The notes: generated by a model not told the origin, from the sequence alone. Counted from the stretch's first letter, positions 33,592 to 45,231 are shown. The stretch is DNA of 53,841 bases from Ophiostoma sp. CBS 140.51 (GCA_029298735.1 JANSLP010000231.1:1-53841); one strand, 5' to 3'. A program made the numbers and translations.

Positions 33592-36205
33592 TTATGAGTG
33601 CTTGATGCCAAAGATGTTTCTGGACCGGGATTTGGACCGAGCCTTCTCCTCTTTGCTGAACTTGGGAGACTTGATAGACTCCTTGTCGTCATTGTACTTG
33701 GACTTGTGGATCCTGAGGAGTATGTTAGCGTATGTGAATAGAATATAGACAATCAGATAGTTCAGGCAATAATACGTACCAGCTGTTGCCAACCATGCTC
33801 ATACCCTTGGCTTCGGCTTGGCGGTAGAATTTGGAACTCTTCTTCAAGTTCTTCTTGCAGCCAATGCCTTGGGCATAGCAGAATCCAGCTTCGGCAAGGG
33901 CGTCGACATCGCCCCATGAACCGGCGATCTCAAAGCAGCGCAGAGCGAGAGCCTTGTCCTGCTCAATACCCCAACCGTTCATGTAGCTGACACCCAGCTC
34001 GTAGATGCTGAGAGCAAACTGAGCCTTGCGTGTCTTGCGCTCCAATGCATTGACGTTCTTGCCTTCTTTAAGGAGGGCCTCGTCATCGGCAATCTCAATG
34101 CTAGCGCAGTCGGCAGCCTTCCGCAACCATTCAGCTCCCTCTCTCGGGTTGGCACGCATGCCCCAGCCATGACGACAGGCAAGGGCGTACAGAAGCATGC
34201 CCGTCGGGTGACCCTGGCGAGCAGCATGGCGCAGGTGGTATGTCGACTCGTTGAGAAGGCCCTGCTCGTGGAGCGAAACAGCCTTGTCAACGTGCTCCTC
34301 GGCCGGAATGTCCGCAGCGGATGCCAGCGAGTGCATCGACCGAGGCTTGATTGTTGTGTTCGAATCAGTAGTACCACCAGTGTTTGTGGTCGTCACCGAC
34401 ATAGGCGTCCGTCCACGGGAAGGCGGCTCCTGCGGGTTGGCTACCAGCGACCGACCCCGTGTGTCCTCAAACGACCGGCCACCTTCAGTCGAAGGCCGGC
34501 TAGGGTTGGGGGATGGCTGTGAGGCGGGAGCCAGGATCTCGGTGCTGAGTTTGGTGCGCTCTATAGAAGGCCGGGTAAACGATCCGCCACCTGAGCTGGA
34601 CGGGCGCGTCGGTGGAGATGGAGGCGCCTGGCCACCAAGAGGAAGTGTAGGTAGACTGTTCGGCGGTGCGATCGACTGTTCTAACTGGGCCGAAGGAGGC
34701 AGGTTGTCTGTGGTCTGGTTGCCCGACCGCTGAAGCATCTTGCCGCGTGGCAGGGTGAACTTGGAGTAGATATACGAAGACGCCGCAGCTTGGCCATTGT
34801 CCGGTGCAGAAGACGAGGAAGCTGCCGGGTCCGGGAAGCCCTCGCTGTGCATGCTCACTGGCGTATTGGCGGTATCATCGGCAAGAACAAGAGAAGACTG
34901 GCTGTAGGAGGTGTGGCTGTCGGAAGATGCCTGACGAGCAGGGCTTTCAAGGCCCGGCGTACCGACCCGGCTGAGAGGACGTGAAAAGTTGAAAGAAGGC
35001 CGTGGCAGCGGCGCTGACATGTCGGAGCCGAAAGATGGCGATCTGTGGAAAGACCCATAGCCGGGCGAGACCATGCCGCTCATACCACTGCTGTTGGACA
35101 ACTTTCGTGGGGCACCAAGGGAATGGAAAGAAGACGACATGGTCGGGTGGGCATCCTCCTCGGTTGTCTCCAATGACGATGACAAGATACTCGACGATCG
35201 CTTCGGAAACAAAGGGCGCGGGGGGGCGAGTGATCCCGAGGAAGGGTCGTAGGACATGCGAGAGCCTGCATGCTTCTCAGGTGACTGTGTCAAAGGGTTC
35301 AGGCCAGAAGGTGTGTAAGGAGAGGGTTGAGATGTTGGCATTTGGTGGTATGGGAGTGTTTGCTGTAGTGGTGGCAAGTTGTGCTTAGGCTTGGGCTGGA
35401 TAAAAGGCTGAGGCGGCTCGGCCGTCAACTGGCGCAACCACAGGTCCTGTGACAACGCCGATCGTGGAGCTTGTTCAGGGGGCTGCAGAGCCTGTGTTTG
35501 TTGTGGCTTCGGCTCTACCGAGGTCTCGGACTCTTCTGACTCCTCGATCGATGGAGTGGTCTCCTTTTGCGATTGTTGCGGCTCATCGCAAGCATCGTCC
35601 GCCAACGGTGAAGGCGACCGGTCTCGCCGTGCGCCAAAAAAGCTCGGCTCTCCTCCCTCATCCTCGGTCTCGATAATCCCAGACCGCGTGCGCATCAGTC
35701 TCTCGCGTTCGCGGGCGTACGCAGGAACCGGTGGCGGCAACGCCTCGGCGTCATCAGGGCTTGGAGAAATGCGGCTCATCCGAGGGTGCATGGAGCGTGG
35801 TCGAACAACAGGGTTTTCGACCTCGGGTGTTGTGCCGAAGCCAGTGGGCGTAATGGGCTGCGAGGATGCTGAGGAGTGTGGCTGGTTTGGGTTGTTTGAC
35901 GACTCTCCATTTTCATTGTCTGAGTAGGAGTCGTATGAGAGAGAGCGGAAGTAATCTGAGCGGCCTTGTACAACAAGCGGACTTGTCATTGTCAATGGCG
36001 GCAGACGACTCACTCTCTTACCAGCCTTTGCACTCTCCTCCAGCTGCTTTGCCAGCATGCGGCTTTGGAGAGCAAAGGCATCGAGAGGTGAGAGCTCAGG
36101 CGGAGCTTCGCCGGCAACATGGATGCGAGGCGATTTGAGGGGCCGCGAAATCGACGTCTGCGACTGCGACCGCAGGTCGATGAGATTTGGCCTTGGTGCA
36201 GTCAT
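33592..36205 (-). CDS. nif1: Sel1-repeat cell-cycle protein (Nif1/Dsf2 type)
   Basis: Two exons, 36205-33780 and 33712-33592, 848 aa. The intron has a GTACGT donor, CGCTAAC branch and CTCAG acceptor and joins GNSW to IHKSKY in frame. The frame is open upstream of 36205 but has no earlier ATG that I can see; MTAPRPNLIDLRSQ is the expected start. The first ~620 residues are Ser/Pro-rich and disordered, with short conserved islands (SPLDAFALQSRMLAKQ; SKFTLPRGKMLQ). Residues about 640-830 contain Sel1/TPR-like helical repeats (HLRHAARQGHPTGMLLYALA, GVSYMNGWGIEQD, GFCYAQGIGCKKN). A basic tail follows (KARSKSRSRNIFG). In fission yeast Nif1 inhibits the Nim1/Cdr1 kinase and delays mitosis; Dsf2 is the budding-yeast relative. 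Function here is by family only. Confidence 0.88.
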
Positions 36206-38959
36206 TTTTGCTGTGTAACAGTGTCGTGGACTGGTAGATGCGGTTTGACGGAAGAAAAGGAAAAAAAGAAAACGAGATATCGCCAACAGGCGAGTCCGCC
36301 GGCTGATGGCAAGTTAAAGTAGAACGTCAAGAGCGCCCAGTGTCTCGAGAGAAATTGGTGCCAAGATTAGCGAATAGGTTGTCAGAAAAACAGCCTCTCG
36401 ATGGATGGTGGAGGCGATAGAGAAAGGAAAGACGTCAGTGTCGCCCAATCTATTTTTGCGTAGTACACAGATTCGCATGCCCCTCCGTCGAGATCAGCTG
36501 AAAGCGTCCTGCAACAGCCAAGTAAGGAGTGACGGGCAACGTCAAAGAAAAATGCGTCGGTCGTCAACGTAGGGCGACTGGGCAGCGCAAAAGTGAAAGG
36601 CTGAATGAGACAAGGAAAAGATGGATAGTTGGCCGCAGCGAATGATGCATAGAGGCGTGTCAACAACACCGTCAAATTGTGGCTTGCTGGGGGCGTATTT
36701 TGGCAGCCGTTGAACAAAAGAGAGAGACAAAAAGAAAAACGTTCAGCTTCCTTTTCGATAGATTTTGCAAGATTCGTTATGTTCCGTGGTTGCTTGTCCT
36801 TTGACAGTAGTTGCATGAATTGATGAAGTCAGACCAAACACTGAAGCAGGCAAGGCAAACACGGTAGAATGTGTTGAGCAATGCGGGATCGACGCGCGGA
36901 AGAAAAGAACGGCTTCGTAGCTGCTGTGTGTTGAGCTTCTCTTATCCTTGGACAAGTCACAGAATGAAGGCAGGCGGGTAAATCGGTAGCGAAAACCAAG
37001 GGGCGATAGATGGCAAAAGGCGAGATGGTGAACGAGATGACGATCGAGGAGTGCGCGAAAGAACGAGAACAACCTGCCCTGCGGTTGTTTATTGAACCTG
37101 GAGTATCCGTGTCGTCGGGCAAGCGGGTATGTGGCGTTTTTTGTCAAGTCGTCAGGCGAGTTTCGTGAAATCGCGACGACGTAAAAGCGCAAGCAGAAAC
37201 CGAGAGAAAATGGAGAAGGGGTGACAGAAGCCTGGCTGCGAGATGCTGGTTCTTTCGGCAGTGAGACAAAAGTCGAAGAAGGAGAGAGAGAGAGAAACAA
37301 AAATCAGGCGAAGGGTCTGGATACAAAGTATTACAGACGGGCGATGAGAGGCGGGTCGAAAAAGGGTGGTCGAAGAGCACACGAGAAAACAAGGAAAAGG
37401 GTCGCAAATCGAAATGAACGTATTGACGATTGTGAGGGCGGGAGCGAATGAAGGGTGGCAGAAAGCCTGAATAGGCGAGGCGGGTGTCGTTGAGGGACGA
37501 GCGTGGAGCGTGCAGAAGAACAAAACCCGAAGAAAAAAGAACGAGGAAAAGAAGACTGCAGTGAAGTGTTGCCAAGGTCGTGCGTCCTCCCGTATGCCGT
37601 ACCAATACTTGTTGGACGAAGAAAGGGGGAAGGGCCAAACGTAATAATTGAGGGTGGTATTGTCGAAATGGGAGCACGGCCGAACAAGGGGAACAGGGGT
37701 AGGGACGGGTATGCACAACGGAAGAGAGCCTGGGAGACTGCGAGAGAAAGCAAGAAACGGGGTGTGAGAGGAAGAATGTGAAGGAATGGAGATTGAGAAC
37801 GGAGGGCGTTGGTGACGACGATCTGAAGGGGGGAAGGGGGCGAGGGGCAGGCGGACGGAAAAGACTGAGAGCGTCGTAGCAGCAGTGGTGGACGTTCTCT
37901 TTCGACAATGACAAGGTGCAAATGCCAGTCGAGGTCAGACAAGGAATAACAGGGGTGCTGTGCAGCGCATGACGCTCTGGGGCGCTTTTAGTTGAAGATG
38001 GTGATGTTTGAGTGTTTTCTGTTTATTATGGCAGATGACGCCTGTTTGGCCGTCTTTTTGCTCGACGGTGTTTCGTTTTGCGTGTGCCGTCTCGCTCGGA
38101 CACTGGACGCGGCGCACGCGATCGATCGAGCGGAGGATTTTGATGCGAGGGCAGAGGCCGGTTGTGGTTGGATAACGAAGGGGAGAGGAAGGGAAAAGGA
38201 ATCAAGAGAAAAGAGGCAAAGGCCAAAAACGACAAGGGGCCGCGAGAAAAGGAGGACGGCAGCAGGACATCAGGGCAGGTGCTAGGATACGAGATGGGAG
38301 ACACTGGCAGGGCCAGTGGAGAGGGGAAACGACGATCGCAACAGGAAAGAGCGACCCAGGGGACGCCAAGAAAAACGGCAAAATTGGCTCGAGTGGGCTT
38401 CAGGCAAGCGTTGAGCACTGGGTGGACAAGGGGAAGGTGCGACCGACGGGACCAATACGGGGTGCATGGCAGTTACGGGCCCTGTACGGCGGCCGCGGTT
38501 CAGATGCAGATTGTTGTTACATACGAGTGCAGCAGAAAGGCCTTTTCGTCTTTTGTGCAGCGACGACAGCGACCACCTGCGATAATTTTGTTCTGTCTTC
38601 ATTCGGAGCCTGGCAGCAAGATACGTGGGACTCGCCTGACCCACTTGGGACAGATGCACCGAAAATAGCGTCTACTGTGGACGAAGAAAGAAGGAAAGAG
38701 GGAAGGGTCGACCAGCAAGCGTGGAGAAGGGAAGGAGCAGCAAATCAGGGCGCCAGCATTGATGACAGCGAGCGAAGATGGAGAAGGCACGACCGTCTGT
38801 GTGGTGCTGGTGGCGACCTAAGCACTGCGCTATTCTAAATCTTGCGAGTTGGTGCAAGATGGTGCAAGATGAATGCAAGGAAAGTACCCGTATTTTAGGT
38901 ATTTCTGGCAATTCTTGCAGACGTTAGGCCTTCTTTCTAAGTTCGTTCCAAGGCCCGGC

Positions 38960-38985
38960 AACGGCCAGGCCCCGTTCTGGCCGTT
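38960..38985. repeat. Perfect 9-bp stem-loop
   Basis: AACGGCCAG (38960-38968) and CTGGCCGTT (38977-38985) are exact reverse complements with an 8-nt loop. On the minus strand GGCCAGAACG also occurs twice as a direct repeat in the same segment (about 38971-39000). No coding gene adjoins it. Confidence 0.6.
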
Positions 38986-40488
38986 TTGGACGTTCTGGCC
39001 TACATTGGCGAAAGCCAAGATGGCAGGAGGGGTATTGTTGCGCAGGTGGCGCACAGCCGTGCAGGAGGGAAGGAGCAGGATGCGATAAGTTGCCATGTGT
39101 TTGTGCTTTTGTGTTTTGGCGTATGTTTTGGCTCGAGGGTTTCTGTACGGAGTATGTAAGTAAGTCTTTCGTTTCTTGTTACCTCTTTCCTCGTGTGGCA
39201 CGAAAAGTCCCTTGTGCCTTTCAGCAGCCGTTGGGCAGTTGCCACTGTTGGAAGCGGGCACGGCCGCCAGAAACGACGCCGCTCCAGGGGCAAAAGATAA
39301 ATATAGACGGCCGACACAGTGTAACGGGCGCCGCAGGCACAGCATAGGAGCGAGAGGAGCTGCATTTACAGTTCTACTGTGTAATAAGGTGTGTTGGTCA
39401 CCGTACCTGTCCGCCTAAGACTCCCATCCCAGGAAATTTCGCAATGCAAGAAGCCGTGTCATGGCACCTCTACCGGCAGGCACGACACAACATGTGCAAC
39501 GAGGTCCACGCTGCAGAAGGAAGGAGGGGATGAACAGCCACGCTGTGGAAGGCAGGAGCCAAGAGGAGAAAGGCAAAGAGGCAACCAATGCCCAAGAACC
39601 AATCTTCTTCTAGGGCAAAAACAATGGCTTTCCAAGTGCTTTTTCGTCTTGTCCTGCAACCGTCTAAGAGACTTCCAATGCTCTCACCCTTGATTTTTGT
39701 GTTTCTGTGTTTAATTTGGCTGCAGGAAGCAACTGACAGGGACAGCGTTTATTGGGTGGAGTTGCCCCGAAAAGAGGAAAAGAAGGTGGGGAGGCTACTT
39801 TCGTTGACGCAGGTACGCCGCTCTTACTGGCCTGTGATATAAGGGGCCCGAGCTAATGTGCGGGACAAGGAAAGAAGGGACGAAAAAGAAAGGAAAATAC
39901 AACCAGCCAAAAGTGACCACTTGGGAGCCAGAGATAGAGCCATTCATCAAATGCATACGAAGTACAGTCCATACAACACCAAAAAGCAACCAAACAAAAA
40001 CAACAACAACGCAATAACGAACGACTGTGCACCTGCTCGTCGACGTGCATATGCAGGCCGATCCTGTCCCGGCGCAGACGCAGAAGCACACGCTCTTGTG
40101 CTGCAGGCGTCGTACCATGGCCTATCTCCCCAGAAAATGCGACAACGAGGCAAAGAAAAAGAAACAAAACACAAAGAATCAATAAACCACAGAAACACAA
40201 ACACAGGGTTGTGGAGTAAAGCGACGGGTAGTGGTAAAAATCAGATGAAAAATAGCACCCTGAAAACCGACAGCCACTCTCGTCCGAAAAGAAGAGTCCA
40301 CAGAAGCTTGACCACATCAAACCTAGCCCCTGCCAAGGGTGCGACCAGATGGGCCAGATGGACGACAAAAAGAAAGATTGGGCATGAGTTCCGATTCATG
40401 CGACTGGGGAATACATTGCATTTGCTCGTGCCTTGACGATGGAGCGCCAGTGCATCTGTGATGAGTATCAAAGAGGCATACGAAGTCG

Positions 40489-40539
40489 AATCTAGATTGC
40501 AAATGAGAGCAGGTCTGGATCCAGACTCAAATCCAGACC
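40489..40539. repeat. Cluster of perfect palindromes
   Basis: AATCTAGATT (40489-40498) and GTCTGGATCCAGAC (40513-40526) are both perfect palindromes. The half-site recurs, so GGTCTGGAT (40512-40520) also pairs with ATCCAGACC (40531-40539). Three copies of one half-site within 30 bp suggest a multimeric protein-binding site or a small cruciform. Confidence 0.6.
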
Positions 40540-40661
40540 CAATAGCAATACGAGGGCCGTATTCATCTTGAACGCAGTCCACAGTCTTCCACAGCAGTCC
40601 AATATGGGCAATGGCCCGTGGCTGCACGAGCTTTAGTGCACATATTCTCCGAGCGCTCTAC

Positions 40662-40683
40662 TGTGTACGACGTATGTGTACGA
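40662..40683. repeat. 9-bp direct repeat, 13-bp period
   Basis: TGTGTACGA occurs twice, separated by CGTA. It lies about 125 bp from the palindrome cluster, in sequence without coding potential. Confidence 0.55.
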
Positions 40684-41633
40684 AACAGCGTCGTCTACGT
40701 CAAAACGGTGTATCCGACGTGGTCAGTGGTCAATAGAGAAGCATCGTGAGAGTGGCAAGGGGACATGAAAAGGTGGCATCAAAGAGAGGCAGCTTGTATG
40801 ACAGCACACAGCGTCTGTCCTGACTTTCGCTTTTCTGTCAGGCCACCTGCGCTCTTTTAGTGGTTTGCCTCCGAGTCTCTCATTATCATCGCCTGGCTGG
40901 CCTGGCTCCTGGCTTGCAGAACTGCACGCTCGGTTTTGGCAAACAGCCAGGCCCAATGAGCGCGTCACAAGGGCCATCTGAAGTCCGAAAATCAAAGATT
41001 TCGAGGGGCGTCCACTGGAATGGCGGAAATGCACGATTTCGATCTCCTCACAAGGGGGAAGACGGCACTGAGGGCACCAACAGGCCAGGTCGCTCACCAG
41101 TACTCTGCCAGCTCAAAAGAAGGTTCAAAAGTCGAAAACTTGTTTCAGTTTGTTTTGTGGAGCGCGACGTGACAACAAAAAGATGGTGTGCAAGAAGACT
41201 GGCTGATGGTGGGAGAGCATATCCAATTTGCGATACCGCACGATTAGCTAACAAAAATCGTATGGGGAAAGCTGGGGGAGGAATTCGTTAAATACTGCAG
41301 GTGAGAAAATAAGGTCAACTTCACATTCTGGCCTCGGTTCTTACAAGTACGCCATTATGGTATTCGACCTCACTTCGCGATTTCCCGATTGCAAAGGTGA
41401 AACGTTTTTCTTTTGATAAACAAACAACTATGAAAAAGAAGACAAAGAGTAAAATAAAATCCAACCAGAACTCCTTGGGGAATGCATACAACCCAAAAGC
41501 AACAAAAGCAACAAGAAAAGAGCACGCCCGCCGTGAAACCACACCCACGTATCCATTTTTTTACGATTCATGTTCTTTTTGAACTCACAACCGCTCACCG
41601 CAACACCATAACACATTCTCCCATCTCATCTCC

Positions 41634-43051
41634 CTACAGGTCCTTAGACCGCAGCTTCTTCAGCCGGGTAGCACCTTCAAAGACAGTCCGGTCCACGGCG
41701 GCGGCCACGGTCAGCGTACCACCGATAATGGCACACAGGCCGGCCAGGAAACCAGCAAACGTCTTGGCACGCTCCTCACGGTTGACAACCTTCATCGGCG
41801 AGATGTCCTGCGAATGGTTAGCAAAAATATAGTGGAAAGGAAACCCTAGAGATAAGGTGATGGCACAGGACATACATAGCTAAAGAACACGCCGGGAATA
41901 CCGCCTCTAGCATGAAGACGCTCCTTGTGACCCTCGGCGGCATCATCGCCGCCCTGCAGACTCCGCTTGTGGCTGGTGACCGAGTACTGGTGGGTCTCGA
42001 CGCTGCCGTCGGCCAGCACGCCGTAGGAGCCGACGTCCGAGTCGGTGGAACGGTCGTCGTGCATGTAGCCACGGAAAGTCTTCTCCCAGCCCAGGGCCAG
42101 GTACGAAGTCGGTACAATCTTGACAAAATACATGTAGTTGAAGTTGGGGTCGGTAGTCTCCTGAACCACGCCGTCGAGCGGGTTGACGTGGTGGTTGGTC
42201 CAGGGCAGCGCATTGCTGGACGACGACTTGCCGACAACGCCACCCAGCTTCTTGGCGATAGCATCGGGGATTTGCGGGCCAAAGCGCAGCGAGTGGATAG
42301 TGTGCGTAAACGAGTGCATCTGCGGGATCGGCATGTCCCAGTAGTTCTTGAGGTCGTGGACGTGCATGTTGCCGTTGCTGAAACTCCGGCCCGGCGCAAT
42401 GTGGAAGTTACCGACGACCTTGTTCACACGCAGACCGCCCTCAATGCGGCAGCCCTCGTGGCGCTGCTCATCCAGGCGCTCGGCAAAGTGCTCGCGCTCG
42501 CACTGCTCGACGTTCTCGCCGCGGCCAAACGCCCACGACGATGCCGCGTACGCCTCGCGCACCTCGTCGCACGTGTTGCAGCAGCCCGGCCTGGAAGCAT
42601 GGGCGGGTGCCTGAGCGCCGTAGCAGGGACCACAGTAGTCGGGGTCCAGGTGCGAAGCGACCTCGTCGGCCGAGTGCAGGTTCAGGTCCTTGGCGTCAAT
42701 CTCGGCGCCGCCCTCGTGCTGCGGCTTGAGGCGCACCATGCGCACACCATGCTGAACGCCGTGCTGCTGTTCACCAGACACGTCCATGACATCGAGCGTC
42801 AGCAGCTCGCAGGGGATCTTAGGAAACGTAATGTTGAGGTGAATCTCCATACGCTCGCCACGGCCCTTGTCGACGACGAGCTCGGGGTGGACGACGATGC
42901 GGCGGTAGTCGATCCATTCGCTCCAGGACAGGTAGAGGACGACGAGCAGCGAGACGATGGTGACGATACCGCCGGACGTGGTGCGGATGCGGGCATCTTC
43001 GACGGTCTTGGTGAAGGCATCGAGCCTTGTGAAGCGGGACTTGGCCGGCAT
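41634..43051 (-). CDS. ERV46: ER-Golgi COPII vesicle protein Erv46
   Basis: Two exons, 43051-41876 and 41807-41634, 449 aa. The intron has a GTATGT donor, TGCTAAC branch and TTCGCAG acceptor and joins FFSY to DISPMK. With Erv41, Erv46 forms a cycling receptor that retrieves ER residents. The start is MPAKSRFTRLDAFTKTVEDARI, the conserved cytoplasmic N-terminus. TM1 covers about residues 29-46 and TM2 lies near the C-terminus (about 410-432). The luminal part includes the Cys-rich CGPC...GCCNTC cluster at about 139-160 and the HVHDLKNYWD, FGPQIPDAI and VNPLDG family blocks. The cytoplasmic tail ends KKLRSKDL; I do not see the C-terminal aromatic pair that yeast Erv46 uses for ER exit. The opposite strand is open for about 417 codons, but this is a shadow of GC-rich coding sequence. 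Confidence 0.95.
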
Positions 43052-43442
43052 GGTGATGGTCGTGGACGTGAGGATTGGAGAGGAGAAGAAGAGTCGGCAG
43101 TCGAGTTCGGAGAACAATTGCCTCCAATTGCTCTAGGGAAAGTCGAGAGGGTCGGTTTTCGCTAAATTGGTCGAAGAAAAGGGAAGGGAGATGTCGAGAG
43201 ATCGACAATCGTGAGGCTGGCAACGGAGAAAGAAGGGCACGCAGTCCTGCAAGGAGCGACTTCCTCGCCGAGCTGTGAAAGGAGCTCGATAAAAAGAGTA
43301 AAGAAGAAAAGGAAGGGTCGAATCAAACAGACAAAGAATGCAAAAGAAGTAGAGAGAGGCGTCCCAGAAAGAAAGGAAAGAGCTTCCCAATTTCCAAGCT
43401 TCTTCTTCGTCGTTGTCTCAGGAGAAGGGAAGGAGCACGTCG

Positions 43443-43469
43443 AAGTTCAAAGGGTTCAAGTTCAAAGGG
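43443..43469. repeat. 12-bp direct repeat
   Basis: AAGTTCAAAGGG occurs at 43443-43454 and 43458-43469, separated by TTC. It lies in the ERV46 upstream region. Confidence 0.6.
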
Positions 43470-44170
43470 GGTCCGCCATTCGGCCAGGGTTGGCAGGTGC
43501 GAGACAAAGGGCCGGACGCAAAAAGGCCACCTTCACGTTTTACCTTTAATTCCGCCTTGCTGCTTTCTGGCGCCGGTCCCCCAATTCGCTGCACCCCCAA
43601 ATCCAATAGATGGTCTCCACTTCTGCCTCCCGATTTGGGACAAGCCAGGAACCAAGGAACGACAGCAGACAGCAAAGGCGCGACGCGGCTGGGCCTGGCC
43701 TGGCTTTAGTGCGGAAGGCGGTCATTAGATTTTCCGTGTTGGGTGCAGGGGGATGGGGAAGAGCCTCACTGTAGCAGTCCACCATATCCCCTGTAAGTTA
43801 CTGCAGTCAGCCGGTCAATGCAGCCTAGAGATTCGGTCCAATCACGCTGCAGGCCCTACAGCTCTGGCTTTATCGACCTTTGAAATCTGCCCCAGAATAA
43901 CGCAGCCTCGGGGCTTCACCCCGCTAAAGTGTCCCGCATTAACACCCGTCTAGGAAGGTGCTTTGCTTCGCCATCAAGAAGCAGTGGACGGAGTACGAAA
44001 AGAAGAAGCAGAACCGTTCTGTAAGACGGCGGAATGATCAGAGCGTTGCCCTTTGCCTGGAGGTCTACCGCATCATTATATACTGGCCCTCACTGTCTTG
44101 GCAACAGGCAGAGTGACTCTACATCCTGCACGATATTATGAGTCAACCTGAGGACGACGGCAGATGAAGA

Positions 44171-44177
44171 TATAAAG
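44171..44177 (+). promoter_or_regulatory. TATA-like element before the GNAT gene
   Basis: TATAAAG lies 94 nt before the ATG at 44271, at a distance expected for a TATA box with a short leader. The leader between them has no ATG. Confidence 0.45.
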
Positions 44178-44270
44178 AAGTTGATTTCCCATCTTCGTGA
44201 CATTCGAACGAGAATCAATTTCATCTCATTCTTACAAAGTGTCCCTCTTGGCGTCCTCTCTCACATAAAA

Positions 44271-44945
44271 ATGGCAGACTCTACTATATCAGACACAGTC
44301 TTCCCCACGACGCCCATCGTCCAGCTCGAGCGCTGCGTCCTCCGGCCCTACCACATCTCGGACCTCGAGCCCATGTGCAAGGCCGCCAATGATCCTCTCA
44401 TTGTCAAATATATGCGCGATGCTTTCCCCTATCCGTATGATACGGATGCGGGTATGACTTGGTTGAAGATTTGCAAAGCGGAGGGCTTGCCAGTCGAAGA
44501 GAAGGCGGACGAGGCGAAACCGGCTGCGCCAAATTCGGCTCCACCGGCTCCTTCGCCCGAAATGAACGTCGCCATCTGCTTGCTCGATGGCACCTTTATC
44601 GGCAGCACAGGCCTCCGTGCCATGGGCCCCGACGGGACGGACCGATACACGCGCGAAATTGGCTACTGGATTGGCCGGGACCACTGGGGCAAGGGCCTGG
44701 CGACGGAGGTCGCATCAGGTCTGGGCCGGTGGGCACTGTCCCCTGCAAGTGGTATCCTGACAAAGGATGGCCAACCGCTACGGCGCATCGAGGCCGGGGT
44801 ATATGCGGAAAACGCGGCATCCTCAAAAGTGCTGGAGCGGGCTGGCTACGTGCGGGAAGGTGTACGGCGGCAAGCCGTGATCAAGAACGGTGTGATGCAG
44901 GATGTGGTCATCTACGGCTTAGTGGCGTCTGACTTGGAAAAGTAG
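44271..44945 (+). CDS. GNAT-family N-acetyltransferase (RimJ/RimL-like)
   Basis: Single exon, 224 aa, from ATG 44271 in a good context (AAAAATGGC). The protein begins with a typical Acetyltransf_3 strand, VQLERCVLRPYHISDLEP, followed by the helical NDPLIVKYMRDAFPYPY block. The acetyl-CoA site is visible as EIGYWIGRDHWGKGLATEV at about 125-143, and the last motif as VYAENAASSKVLERAGYVREG. A Pro/Ala-rich insert of about 20 residues (PAAPNSAPPAPSP) separates the first helices from the central sheet. Such fungal enzymes acetylate small amines or protein N-termini, but the substrate cannot be read from the sequence. It converges on the trehalase gene, with 286 bp between the stop codons and nothing recognisable in that gap. 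Confidence 0.92.
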   Translation: MADSTISDTVFPTTPIVQLERCVLRPYHISDLEPMCKAANDPLIVKYMRDAFPYPYDTDAGMTWLKICKAEGLPVEEKADEAKPAAPNSAPPAPSPEMNVAICLLDGTFIGSTGLRAMGPDGTDRYTREIGYWIGRDHWGKGLATEVASGLGRWALSPASGILTKDGQPLRRIEAGVYAENAASSKVLERAGYVREGVRRQAVIKNGVMQDVVIYGLVASDLEK

Positions 44946-45231
44946 AACAGAAGAGCATGTCTTTATAATGATTCTTATGAGTGGCGAAGCAGGTAAACTT
45001 GACTGGGACTTTTTTTTGTAGAAAGAACTCATTTAATACTCGAACAATACTAGATACATCGTTATCGTGCCCAAACAGAAAAGCAAACGGCGGTCCCCAA
45101 GACTACGTCTAGCATAGACGAAGAGCTGCAAGCAGCGCTGTCAAGATCGTCATCCAAGAGACGCCCGCTAAAAGAAACAGCTACTTTGTAACCTGTGTAG
45201 AACTGCTGTATTACTTGCTTCCAGATAACTC

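Larger units (their letters stand above)
36206..41633. other. 5.4-kb gap: nif1 leader, then unassigned sequence
   Basis: 36206-38420 is purine-rich on +, that is C/T-rich in the nif1 sense, and is probably a leader and promoter of up to 2 kb. 38430-41633 has no gene I can recognise. It holds an exact stem-loop (38960-38985), repeated GGTGCAAGAT units (about 38851-38870), clustered palindromes (40489-40539) and a 9-bp direct repeat (40662-40683). A hydrophobic 171-codon minus-strand frame (39853-40368) looks compositional. 41300-41633 is probably the 3' UTR of ERV46. Confidence 0.6.
43052..44270. other. Divergent intergenic region ERV46/GNAT
   Basis: 1.2 kb. 43052-43440 is purine-rich on +, consistent with the ERV46 leader. 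A 12-bp direct repeat (43443-43469) follows. The GNAT promoter is probably in the last 250 bp, with TATAAAG at 44171. No additional gene seen. Confidence 0.55.

Noticed and set aside
33015..33752. 245-codon minus-strand frame downstream of nif1
   Set aside because: It overlaps the last nif1 exon and intron in another frame and is a Ser/Phe/Leu artefact of the AT-rich 3' UTR.
36206..36286. N-terminal extension of nif1 upstream of 36205
   Set aside because: The frame is open but lacks an ATG, and the extension (Phe-rich, from T-rich leader) does not resemble family N-termini.
39853..40368. Hydrophobic 171-codon minus-strand frame resembling a membrane protein
   Set aside because: It is Phe/Cys/Leu-rich because the strand is T-rich; no good start context, no helix pattern and no family match.
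41912..43165. 417-codon open frame on the + strand
   Set aside because: It is exactly antisense to ERV46, has no family resemblance (Val/Leu/Ala/Asp/Arg-rich) and arises from GC-rich codon use on the other strand.
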